Shown: positions 16,921-25,133 of the stretch, piece after piece
How the letters are laid out: the number at the start of each line of letters is the position of its first letter
Position numbering within the stretch: position 1 is the first letter of the stretch
DNA from: Olivibacter domesticus
Lineage (GTDB): Bacteria > Bacteroidota > Bacteroidia > Sphingobacteriales > Sphingobacteriaceae
Reading direction: 5' to 3'
Assembly (NCBI RefSeq): GCF_900109575.1
Contig: NZ_FOAF01000001.1
Location: 1,583,662-1,647,661 of the forward strand
DNA length: 64,000 nucleotides
Position numbers and translations under genes: made by a program
Notes under the pieces: generated by a model
What the model saw: the letters and a program-made list of their open reading frames with translations, nothing else
Databases searched by the model: none
Told to the model about the DNA's origin: nothing

Positions 16921-17707
16921 AAAAATCGGGAACAGTTATTTTATATTTTTTATTTAATTTTCCGCCCTTTACAATAACGCGGTTGCCAGACCCAAAGTTG
17001 ATATTTTCAGTTTGAAGCTTTGTAAACCAACTATGATTCTGGCGTTCGGCCAGATAAAAAAACATCCTGCGTACCTTGACACTAGTACATAGTTCCAACA
17101 GCTTTTGGAGCGTTCGTGGAGAAAGTGTATTCAATCCCTGCATAAGTTCATCTGCGTGTTCAAATGATATGCTTCCCGGAACTTGGTTCATTACTTCTAA
17201 AATGGCTCTTTCGGGCGTGGCTATACGCAAACCTTCGTTCGTATTTTTCCAATTCAGAACCTTGGTAAACTCAATCAGTTCTGATGCCTTTTCGTCCTCA
17301 ACACTATTACCGAACAAATCACGGGAGCTATGTTTCTGGAATTTGGTTCCCGTTGCCAAACCATTTACCCACACTGGAAGATTGTCCCTTCCGTATAAAT
17401 GAACCAGACGCTGTTCTGATATGGGAAGATAATGGGCAAGTTTTTGAAGTTCTAAGGCTGATATGCCACCGATAGTCAGGTCTGTGGATAATTGTCTTTG
17501 TAGAAAATAAACAACATCTCCCCATTCTATTTTCGACCCTTCACGTTTATACACCCCGTTCTTCACGGTCTCCAACTGCTGGCTCTTCAATAGATTATCT
17601 ATCGCGTGATTCGTGAGCTCATGGGCTTGTAGCCAAGACCTGGTAACTAATGATCCTTCTGGGACCAGTTTTGTTATCTGTTTTCTTCTTTGAGAATATG
17701 TGCTCAT
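16913..17707 (-). CDS. abiEi: AbiEi-type antitoxin and transcriptional autorepressor
   Basis: I start at ATG 17707 (MSTYSQRRKQITKLVPEG), giving 264 residues. The frame is open to 17821, but that part would run through both operator palindromes and the -7 box. The N-terminal winged helix (residues about 10-85: LVTRSWLQAHELTNHAIDNL, then VKNGVYKR) resembles the AbiEi antitoxin DNA-binding domain. The C-terminal part (EFTKVLNWKNTNEGLRIATP, ERAILEVMNQ) is the AbiEi C-terminal domain. AbiEi proteins neutralise AbiEii and repress their own promoter (established). The two 23-bp palindromes upstream fit that role. Confidence 0.88.
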   Translation of the reverse strand: MSTYSQRRKQITKLVPEGSLVTRSWLQAHELTNHAIDNLLKSQQLETVKNGVYKREGSKIEWGDVVYFLQRQLSTDLTIGGISALELQKLAHYLPISEQRLVHLYGRDNLPVWVNGLATGTKFQKHSSRDLFGNSVEDEKASELIEFTKVLNWKNTNEGLRIATPERAILEVMNQVPGSISFEHADELMQGLNTLSPRTLQKLLELCTSVKVRRMFFYLAERQNHSWFTKLQTENINFGSGNRVIVKGGKLNKKYKITVPDFYE

Positions 17708-17724
17708 GTTTACTGAAATTGAAT

Positions 17725-17747
17725 TTATCGGCGAAATTCGCCGATAA
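17725..17747. promoter_or_regulatory. AbiEi operator, palindrome 1
   Basis: Perfect 23-bp palindrome TTATCGGCG-N5-CGCCGATAA, 18 bp upstream of the AbiEi start codon and just downstream of the -7 box. Same core and spacing as palindrome 2. Confidence 0.75.
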
Positions 17748-17749
17748 GT

Positions 17750-17757
17750 CAAATATA
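17750..17757 (-). promoter_or_regulatory. -7 element of the abiE promoter
   Basis: TATATTTG on the minus strand, a perfect TAnnTTTG Bacteroidota -7 box. It lies between the two palindromes, so repressor bound at both would cover the promoter. The -33 region is poor. Confidence 0.6.
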
Positions 17758-17787
17758 CACAAACTATTTCGTTTACGAAAATCATAT

Positions 17788-17810
17788 TTTTCGGCGGAAA
17801 TCGCCGAAAA
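17788..17810. promoter_or_regulatory. AbiEi operator, palindrome 2
   Basis: 23-bp inverted repeat TTTTCGGCG-N5-CGCCGAAAA. Its centre is 63 bp from the centre of palindrome 1, about six helical turns. Confidence 0.72.
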
Positions 17811-17957
17811 TCGGCACTCATGTAAACTTAGGCGTAGAGTTTTTAAATAATTATCTGGAACGCGGATTTAGGGGCAAACCCTTCGTGGCATTTACCTCAG
17901 TTAGTGCGGAAGCATCGACCGACGGCTTGACATATTGATCTCCTTTTAAACCAGCCT

Positions 17958-18332
17958 TTACGATCTGGATAAAAATTCTTCAAGTTCCTCCAATGAATCA
18001 ATCCTTTTGATAATTTTACCATTTTTATCCAAAAGTATATAACTGGGGTACTCTCTAATAGCGCTACGCTTAGCATTTTCTTCATTTTCATCAAGGTATT
18101 GCGGCCATGTCAATCCATGTTCGGCTATCCGCTCCTGCCAGAGAGGTATATATTTGGTGAGATCGACTGAAATACCGATAACCTCAAATCCTTTTTTATG
18201 ATATTTCTTATATATAAAGTCAAATACCAGTTCACCTTCTATCCATGCTGCACCCACTTTATTGGGCTGCCCTTCCAGTCGATGATTAGTAGCAGGGTCA
18301 ACTTTCGTTTCGATAGCGCTTATACCATTCAA
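17958..18332 (-). pseudogene. Thiol-disulfide oxidoreductase (TlpA-like) C-terminal remnant
   Basis: The 124-residue frame ends with a thioredoxin-fold C-terminus: FDFIYKKYHKKGFEVIGISV, LTWPQYLDENEE, YPSYILLDKNGKIIKR. The cis-Pro region is intact (EYPSYILLD), but the catalytic WCxxC that should precede 'YKKY' is absent; the preceding 40 residues are from elsewhere (SAIETKVDPATNHRLEGQPN). Upstream, out of frame, AKITGFFYSEG suggests more of that second gene. It cannot be an active oxidoreductase. Confidence 0.6.
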
Positions 18333-18396
18333 GAAAGAAATACTACCCTTCGGAATAAAAGAAGCCGGTTATTTTAGCCCCGTCATATTAGGAGCC

Positions 18397-18523
18397 GTTC
18401 ATAAAATGAACACTTCTTATATTTATGTTCATAATATAAATAAAAATGAACACATGAAAGACATATGTCCAGAATATTTTCTTATATTGCCCATATGTTC
18501 ATTATTAGCTAATTTTTGAACAC
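18397..18523. promoter_or_regulatory. Repeated GTTCAT/ATGAAC operator array upstream of the Fic winged-helix gene
   Basis: Six half-sites in 127 bp. GTTCAT-N3-ATGAAC is at 18397-18411. Two wider pairs have identical 13-nt spacing: GTTCAT 18427-18432 with ATGAAC 18446-18451, and GTTCAT 18497-18502 with TTGAAC 18516-18521. The two wide pairs are exactly 70 bp apart. The last one abuts the ATG at 18527. This looks like a multi-site autoregulatory operator. Confidence 0.6.
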
Positions 18524-18526
18524 AAC

Positions 18527-18835
18527 ATGGTCTACGATAGAACGAAACCCCATCTAACCAATCAATTGATCACCGATATACTTAATCAAATGGACTCTAC
18601 AATTGAATATGCAAAAACTAGAATCAAATGGTATACTAAAGAGGTGAATGAATTGTTATTCAGTCAGCCTTATATCAAGCCAAAGTTATTGGGAAAGACT
18701 TTGCAGGTCACGTTCCGAACCACCTTAACGAAATATTTTTCAGAACTGACTGACGCCGGCATACTTATTTCTGAAAAGGAGGGTAAGGAAGTCTTTTATA
18801 TTAACGAAGACCTAATCCGCATTTTAGAAAGCTAA
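18527..18835 (+). CDS. Stand-alone winged-helix domain of a Fic-family protein
   Basis: 102 residues matching only the C-terminal part of Fic (AMPylator) proteins: the linker helices (ITDILNQMDSTIEYAKTRI, YTKEVNELLFSQPYIKPKLL) and the winged helix (TFRTTLTKYFSELTDAGILI, KEVFYINEDLIRIL). The catalytic HPFxxGNGR motif is absent and no Fic core lies upstream. It could be a remnant, but the frame is clean and preceded by an array of inverted repeats, which suggests it survives as a small autoregulator. Fic C-terminal winged helices are known to bind DNA in some systems. Confidence 0.65.
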   Translation: MVYDRTKPHLTNQLITDILNQMDSTIEYAKTRIKWYTKEVNELLFSQPYIKPKLLGKTLQVTFRTTLTKYFSELTDAGILISEKEGKEVFYINEDLIRILES

Positions 18836-19027
18836 ATAAAAAATCGAATAAGAAAACAAGCGACAATATCCAATACAGCGAAGGGTTAAATCTTTCACGG
18901 GAGGCGTATTCCCATTAGATTTAGGTTGATAGCTCCCAACCAAAGAGAAACTATAGGAGTACCTTAAAAAGGAAAAGCTATCCCTCAAACCAAGAAATAG
19001 CTTTACTATATATTTATGTGAATCTTT

Positions 19028-19435
19028 TTAATTCTTCTTCTTAGCCAAATCGGCACGGACTTTTTGGACGAAGTCTATAGAAACTTCGGCAATCTCCGCA
19101 GCTTGTTCATCGGATAACCGAAGCTTTATAATAAGGTTTTCTACCACGTCGTAGCTTTTCTTTTCCTCGCCTTCAACTTTACCCCTTGCTTCACCTCTAC
19201 GGAACAGTGGATCTCGTTCTTCCTTAAAAAATTTTGTTATTGTTTCCATAGCTTCAATAAATTGATTCTCTAAATTACGCAATTGCACCAAAACCCGCAA
19301 CGGATTAAAACTTTTACTTTCAGACAGATCTCCCTTTGAAACTGATTTTATTTCCTTTAGGATTGTTACAATAACCTCTAACGGACTATCATTTACAAAG
19401 TTAGCCAAACCGCAGCGAAGCAAGCTCATGAACAC
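19028..19435 (-). pseudogene. C-terminal part of an Rpn-family (recombination-promoting nuclease/putative transposase) protein
   Basis: The usable start is ATG 19429 (MSLLRCGLANFVND). Only the C-terminal tail of a usually 250-300 residue family seems present: FKEERDPLFRRGEARGKVEG, then LIIKLRLSDEQAAEIAEVSI and DFVQKVRADLAKKKN. The PD-(D/E)XK nuclease half is missing. A shorter fragment of the same tail is at 12168-12250. Such proteins often multiply and decay in Bacteroidota genomes. No inverted repeats or target duplications were seen. Confidence 0.5.
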
Positions 19436-19533
19436 TTTTTAAAACAGACAAATGGTGAATAAATTGCCAGTATTTTTTCCTCAGGTTTATCAGACTTGAG
19501 AAATATTTTATAGTCTACCGAGGAAAGTGCCTA

Positions 19534-20937
19534 TCAAATGTTGATGGAGGGGCGTCCCGAAGCAATGGTGTACGCTTCTTTGAGGACCTCGGCATAGGTA
19601 GGGTGCGCATAAGATATTCGGGAAATTTCGTTTGCCGTAACCTCATATTCTAACCCAACAACTGCCTGTGCGATCAAATCGGCCGCTCTTGCTCCGATGA
19701 TATGTACACCCAACAGCTCGCCAAATCTTGGATCAGCAAGCACTTTTATAAATCCTTCTGTGTCCATTCCGGCTCTTGCTCTCGCATTAGCAGAAAAAGG
19801 GAATTTGCCCACCTGATAGGCTTGCCCCTGTTGTTTCAACTCCTCTTCTGTGAAACCCACGGAGGCTACTTCTGGCCATGTGTATACTACAGAAGGAATT
19901 CTTCTGTAGTTAATATGCGGCTTTTGTCCATCAATAATTTCAACGGCATAAACAGCTTCTTCCTCCGCTTTGTGGGCCAACATTGCTCCGCCGATCACAT
20001 CCCCGATAGCGTAAATATTGGTGGCTGTAGTTTGCAATTTGTCATTGGTGCTAATGGTACCTTTAGAAGTAAGTTGAACATTTGTGTTTTCAAGACCGAG
20101 GCTTTCTGTGTATGGCTTTCTTCCTACGGCAACTAGCACGTAGTCGGCCTCCAGCTCCTGTTTATTTCCGTTTTTATCTCTGAACCATACTTTTGCTGTG
20201 CTGCCAAGATTTTCTGCCCGGTACACGGCTTGTTCTAAATGGATAGGAATACCTTCTTTTTTAAGTATCTTATGGAGAGCCGTTCCCAGCTCATTATCCA
20301 TATTGGCGATCAGATGATCGGCATATTCGAGTATGGTAATTTCGGTGCCTATTCTGTTAAAAATAGAGGCCATTTCCAAGCCGATGACGCCACCACCGAT
20401 GATGATCATGCTTTTCGGCTGTTCGGCGAGCGACAGGGCTTCGGTAGAGGTGATGATTCTTTTCTTGTCTAGTACAACTCCATGAATGGTAGCCGGTTTT
20501 GAACCGGTAGCTATAATGAATTTAGCTGCTTTTATGGTATTTGAAATACCATTCTCGTCCGTCACCTTTAGGGTTGAATTATCAGTAAAAGAGGCTATGC
20601 CCTGTTTACAGGTGATTTTATTCTTTTTCATCAGGTAGTCTAGTCCCTGCGTGTTTTTTAACACCACATCGCTCTTCCTTTTGTACAATTGTTCAAAATC
20701 CAATTGCACAGTTCCTGTTTCAATACCGTGCGTACTAAATTTGTGAATAGCATCGTGATAATGATGTGTGCTGTCTAAAAGAGCTTTGGCGGGAATGCAC
20801 CCAACATTGGTGCAGGTTCCTCCAAGGGCAGCGTATTTTTCTATAAGGACTGTTTTATATCCCAATTGTGCACTGCGTATTGCGGCGACGTAGCCGCCAG
20901 GTCCAGAGCCGATCACGGCGATATCATACTGTTCCAT
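19534..20937 (-). CDS. lpdA: Dihydrolipoyl dehydrogenase (E3)
   Basis: 467 residues, full length. FAD motif IAVIGSGPGGYVAAIRSAQL; redox-active disulfide in GGTCTNVGCIPAKALLDS; NAD motif IIIGGGVIGLEMASIF; second FAD motif IYAIGDVIGGAMLAHKAEEE; C-terminal interface with catalytic His-Glu in SYAHPTYAEVLKEA. The enzyme reoxidises lipoyl groups of 2-oxoacid dehydrogenases and the glycine cleavage system in the cytoplasm. It follows the RND pump gene by 72 bp on the same strand. The link to efflux is unclear; it may be a secondary, stress-linked copy. Confidence 0.93.
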   Translation of the reverse strand: MEQYDIAVIGSGPGGYVAAIRSAQLGYKTVLIEKYAALGGTCTNVGCIPAKALLDSTHHYHDAIHKFSTHGIETGTVQLDFEQLYKRKSDVVLKNTQGLDYLMKKNKITCKQGIASFTDNSTLKVTDENGISNTIKAAKFIIATGSKPATIHGVVLDKKRIITSTEALSLAEQPKSMIIIGGGVIGLEMASIFNRIGTEITILEYADHLIANMDNELGTALHKILKKEGIPIHLEQAVYRAENLGSTAKVWFRDKNGNKQELEADYVLVAVGRKPYTESLGLENTNVQLTSKGTISTNDKLQTTATNIYAIGDVIGGAMLAHKAEEEAVYAVEIIDGQKPHINYRRIPSVVYTWPEVASVGFTEEELKQQGQAYQVGKFPFSANARARAGMDTEGFIKVLADPRFGELLGVHIIGARAADLIAQAVVGLEYEVTANEISRISYAHPTYAEVLKEAYTIASGRPSINI

Positions 20938-21009
20938 TTTAATTTTCTTTAAATTTCTGCTTTTTTTCTTAATTACGAATTGCGTTAAACGAGTTTTCTC
21001 GAGCAGCGC

Positions 21010-24000
21010 TTAAACCTCATCATCCTCCAATTTTGGGGGAATCAATTTATACATTACCGGAGTTACAATTCTTGATAGAATTGTCGAACTTATAAGCCCT
21101 CCAATAAGTACTATCGCCAGAGGGGCAATAAGCGGATTGGGGTTTAATGCGATAGGTATCAATCCGCAGATAGCTGTGATAGATGTTAGCACAACAGGTA
21201 AAAAGCGTGTTTCGCCAGCTATGTTGATTGCGGAATCTAGGGAGTGCCCCCCACCCCTCAGCTGATTGGTAAAATCTACCAGAAGCAGCGAATTCTTCAC
21301 CTGTATTCCCGATAATCCTATGAAACCGATAATAGAAACCAATGACATCGGATTTCCAGTCATGAGGAGAGCTATTACACCGCCCAGTATACCCAAAGGA
21401 ATAATAGACAAGACAATAATTATCCCTTTGAAAGTCTTAAACTGTAAAAGGAGCACGCCTACAAAAAGGAAACCACTTAATAATATAACCGAAAGGAAGT
21501 TACCACCCAATGCATCACCTTCCGACTCGGCTTCGCCGGATAATTTATAAGAGTAGCCTGATGGAAGTTTTAACTTGTCAAGTTGCGGAACGATGTCCTT
21601 TAAAATATCATTGGCATATACGTTTTCCTTGGTCAACGACGTCACTTTGGCAAACCTTGATTTATTAAAATGGTTGATAGCCGTGGGTGATGTCTCGAAA
21701 CCTATTGTTGCAATTTGATCAACCTGTATCGGTGTTCCTTGGGCATTGTTTACATAAAGCCCTTTTAGTACGTTGAGGTTTGAAAACTTCTCCCTTGGAA
21801 GGGTTATAATTACATTCCTGGAATCGCCTCTGTCATCGATATAGTCGCCAACGTTCAAACCAGCCACAGCCATGCGGATAACCTTATCCACATCACTTGT
21901 CATTACCCCTAGGGTACGGGCTTTTTCCTTGTCGATAGAAACCTTGACGTCCGACTTGTAAGAATTAAGTTCGTTGTTCACAAAGAAAGTGCCTGGGTGC
22001 TTTCTTAAAATTTCCTCGACTTTGAAAGATAGGGAACGCAACGTATCCTGATTTTCTCCAAAGAGCCTTACAACAATGTTCGCTTCTATTGGGGTTCCCT
22101 GTTCAAAATCCTTAACCTCAATTCTTGCATGGGGGAAATCGATGAATTTTTTTCTAAGGGTCTTTATCAGTGCCTGTTTGACCTTGGGGCTGGTTTCATC
22201 ACCTAACTGTACAAAAATTTGACCGAAATCAGGTTTAATGTCCTGCTGGTGTACGTTGTAGTAAATCTGAGGATTACCCTTACCAACATTGGAGGTATAA
22301 TATACTACTTCCTTATGATTTTTCAGTTCCTGCTCCACGAGTTTGGTGACGCGGTCAGTTTCGGGGATGTTTGCCTGCAAGGGTAGCTTTATATTGATAA
22401 GAAACATTGGCTTTTCGGAAGTTGGAAAAAGCTTGAACCCTGCCAACGGAAAAAGTGCGAATGCGAAAATACTCAGAGCGATCGAGATTGCTACAGTTAC
22501 TTTTGGCCAATTCAGTGCTATCGGCATTATCCTGCGGTAAGAATAGCTCAAAAACTGCTGTAATTTCTTTAGGAAGTAATTACCGCCGGTATGTGCATGC
22601 GGTTTTAACAATCGACTTCCGAGAAACGGAACCAAAGTAAGTGCAACCAACATGGATGCCAGTACACTTGTCATTACAGCCACTGGCAGGCTTCGGAGAA
22701 ATTCGCCTGCGGCGTCAGGTAAAAAAGCAAGTGGCAGGAACGCGATGACCAAGGTCGCGGTACATCCAACAACGGCAATACCTATCTGTTTGGTACCCTT
22801 TAGCACGGCATTCTTAATTGAATGCCCTTCGCGCAGCCATCTTTCTATATTTTCGACGACAACAATACTGTCGTCTACCAATAGTCCCAATGCCACCACC
22901 AGCCCAACAATACTTAATTGGTTGAGTGAATAGCCCAGCAAGTTCAAAGCTATCAGGCCCAGGGCAAGCGATAAAGGGATGGAGATCATGACGATCAATG
23001 ACGCCCTGAATCCTAGTGGCAACAACGTGATAATTACCAGCACAATGGCAAGGGCAAAATCAAATCCCAGGTGCCCCAAACGTTGGGCTACCATGTCCGC
23101 CTGGTCAAAATTTTTGACCATTTTTATATTTTCCGGAAGCTCTTTTTGGAATGCTTCCAGCACCGGCATATACTCTTCCTTGACTTTGCTTATATTGACG
23201 TTGTCCTTCATGGCAGCTGTCACCAGTACACAACGGTGACCGTTAAGACGTGTGATATGGTTGATGGTACCATCCTTGTAGCTAACTTCAGCGACGTCCT
23301 TTAAATAAATAATCTTTCCGTTGGCGTTATATATAACCGTATTGGCAACGTCTTCCACGTTCTTGAACTTGCCGCTGGTTTTCACATTGAAGACCTTGGT
23401 GTCAAGGTTGATGCTTCCCCCTGGGATATCAGCAGCTTCACTTTGTAGGCTCCCCACTACAAGGTTAAGGGGTATCCTTAGCTGGGCTAGCTTATCCAAT
23501 TGCATGTCTATGCGTATCTCCTGCTCGGGAACTCCGGTATATTTAACTTCTTTAAGATTGGTTATCTTTTCCAGTCCTGTTTTCAGCAGATCGGCCTTGT
23601 CCCTTAGTTCTTTAGCTGATGCAGTATTGGAAAGCAGAGCCACCTGGATGATTTTTACATCCGAGGATGCTACCTTTTCGGTTTTGATCAGGTAGATATC
23701 CTTTGGGAGCTCGCTGTTCTTCAGGGCATTTATTTCGGTAGAGATCTCCTGGTATTTATTGTCTACATCGACACCATATTTAAATTTTGGCTGGATTACG
23801 GCAACACCATCCTCAACCGTAGTAAGTATCTTTTCGATATTTTCAAGCCCATATATTTTATTCTCAATCGGCTTTACCACCTGTTCTTCCATGTCCTTCG
23901 GACTGGTTCCCGGATAGATGACCGTGATGATATATTGCGGTGGATGCGTTGTCGGGTCTTCCGATCTTGGCATAGTGAACAGCGTAAGCAGCCCCACTAC

Positions 24001-24066
24001 GGCGAAAAGAACGAACATGATCAGGGTGAACTGATAGTTCTTAACGGCAAAATTTGTTATTTTCAT
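21010..24066 (-). CDS. RND-family efflux pump, inner-membrane transporter
   Basis: 1018 residues, normal RND length. Starts MKITNFAVKNYQFTLIMF (TM1), followed by a periplasmic porter domain. TM4 contains VVALGLLVDDSIVVVENIER with the adjacent Asp pair required for proton relay in HAE-1 pumps. A second porter domain follows, and TM7-12 end in LSRIVTPVMYKLIPP. The proton/drug antiporter acts with the adaptor and TolC genes just upstream (12 and 8 bp gaps). Substrate not predictable. The operon is headed by a TetR operator overlapping the tolC promoter. Confidence 0.93.
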   Translation of the reverse strand: MKITNFAVKNYQFTLIMFVLFAVVGLLTLFTMPRSEDPTTHPPQYIITVIYPGTSPKDMEEQVVKPIENKIYGLENIEKILTTVEDGVAVIQPKFKYGVDVDNKYQEISTEINALKNSELPKDIYLIKTEKVASSDVKIIQVALLSNTASAKELRDKADLLKTGLEKITNLKEVKYTGVPEQEIRIDMQLDKLAQLRIPLNLVVGSLQSEAADIPGGSINLDTKVFNVKTSGKFKNVEDVANTVIYNANGKIIYLKDVAEVSYKDGTINHITRLNGHRCVLVTAAMKDNVNISKVKEEYMPVLEAFQKELPENIKMVKNFDQADMVAQRLGHLGFDFALAIVLVIITLLPLGFRASLIVMISIPLSLALGLIALNLLGYSLNQLSIVGLVVALGLLVDDSIVVVENIERWLREGHSIKNAVLKGTKQIGIAVVGCTATLVIAFLPLAFLPDAAGEFLRSLPVAVMTSVLASMLVALTLVPFLGSRLLKPHAHTGGNYFLKKLQQFLSYSYRRIMPIALNWPKVTVAISIALSIFAFALFPLAGFKLFPTSEKPMFLINIKLPLQANIPETDRVTKLVEQELKNHKEVVYYTSNVGKGNPQIYYNVHQQDIKPDFGQIFVQLGDETSPKVKQALIKTLRKKFIDFPHARIEVKDFEQGTPIEANIVVRLFGENQDTLRSLSFKVEEILRKHPGTFFVNNELNSYKSDVKVSIDKEKARTLGVMTSDVDKVIRMAVAGLNVGDYIDDRGDSRNVIITLPREKFSNLNVLKGLYVNNAQGTPIQVDQIATIGFETSPTAINHFNKSRFAKVTSLTKENVYANDILKDIVPQLDKLKLPSGYSYKLSGEAESEGDALGGNFLSVILLSGFLFVGVLLLQFKTFKGIIIVLSIIPLGILGGVIALLMTGNPMSLVSIIGFIGLSGIQVKNSLLLVDFTNQLRGGGHSLDSAINIAGETRFLPVVLTSITAICGLIPIALNPNPLIAPLAIVLIGGLISSTILSRIVTPVMYKLIPPKLEDDEV

Positions 24067-24078
24067 TTTTATGCGGGT

Positions 24079-25125
24079 TTACTTTATAATTTTGACTACG
24101 GATTGTTCATTTAGGTAGGCACTGTTGGAAATGACAATCTGGTTTATCCCGTCCAGTTTATCACTTAAATACACTTTATCTGTTTCAAACTTTACGATGT
24201 TTACAGGAATCTTTTTTACCTTATCCGCGCCGACGGTAGTGAATACATAGCCTTTTTTGCCGTCTGCTTCCACCAATGCATTGTAAGGGATCACGATAGC
24301 ATTTTCCGTCTGACCGATTTCAATTTCAGCTTTTCCAAACATGCCAACAGCAGGAACAACGCCGTGGAGTTTCAATTTGAGTTCTATCTGAAACGAACCT
24401 ATTTCTCGGTCTGCCGATCGCAGTTTTCTGAATACGGCAGCCTCAAATAACTGATCGGGAAAACCATCCAATGTAACTTTGGCAAGCTGCCCAATTTTGA
24501 TGCTTGACCATTCACGGTCTGTCACGCCAACTTTCAAAAGATAGCTGGCATTCTTCTGTATGGCATTTGTGAGCAGTACCGGCATACCACCGCCAATAAC
24601 TTCTCCTTCATTTGCAATCTTCTTAGAAACAAAACCGTCCGATGCAGCATAGATTTTTGCGTATTGCTCATTGAACGCTACGGCTTCTTTTCCTTTTTTG
24701 GCAACGTCAAGTGCAGTTCTTGTATTTTGCAGCTGCTCCAATGTAAAAACACTGTCTTTATAAAGGTTCATTGCCCGGTCATAGTCACGTTGGGCCTTGT
24801 CCACACCTAAACTGGATTGGGAAAGTCCGGCAGAAATTTCGGTCGTATTCAATGTTGCCAATAATTGTCCTTTGCGGAAAAAGTCTCCTTCATTTACAAA
24901 AACGCGACTGATAACACCGCCTATTTTAAAAGAATAGTTCGCCTGGTCTTCCGTACTGACCAATCCCGTTACCTGTATTGAAGTAGGTACACTAAATGAG
25001 GAAACAGGCGATACTTTCACGGCAATGATGTCGGGCTGGCCAAGCGGGTTTGTATTTTTTGTGTTCTCACCACACGATGACAGTAAGAACGCTGCTGCAA
25101 GGATTGTAAATTGTATTTTTTTCAT
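24079..25125 (-). CDS. RND efflux periplasmic adaptor lipoprotein
   Basis: 348 residues with lipoprotein signal FTILAAAFLLSSC (Cys 18). Lipoyl/biotinyl-like half motifs FVNEGDFFRKGQLLATLN and IYAASDGFVSKKIANEGEVI flank a short helical hairpin. The beta-barrel (GQLAKVTLDGFPDQLF) and membrane-proximal domain (KGYVFTTVGADKVKKIPVNI) follow. It links the RND transporter to the TolC channel. Gene order tolC-mfp-rnd is typical of Bacteroidota efflux operons. Confidence 0.92.
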   Translation of the reverse strand: MKKIQFTILAAAFLLSSCGENTKNTNPLGQPDIIAVKVSPVSSFSVPTSIQVTGLVSTEDQANYSFKIGGVISRVFVNEGDFFRKGQLLATLNTTEISAGLSQSSLGVDKAQRDYDRAMNLYKDSVFTLEQLQNTRTALDVAKKGKEAVAFNEQYAKIYAASDGFVSKKIANEGEVIGGGMPVLLTNAIQKNASYLLKVGVTDREWSSIKIGQLAKVTLDGFPDQLFEAAVFRKLRSADREIGSFQIELKLKLHGVVPAVGMFGKAEIEIGQTENAIVIPYNALVEADGKKGYVFTTVGADKVKKIPVNIVKFETDKVYLSDKLDGINQIVISNSAYLNEQSVVKIIK

Positions 25126-25133
25126 TTTTTAAA

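Noticed and set aside
22455-23695. Several plus-strand open frames inside the RND gene
   Set aside because: They lie antisense to a full-length, well conserved transporter and have no motifs; shadows of its codon use.
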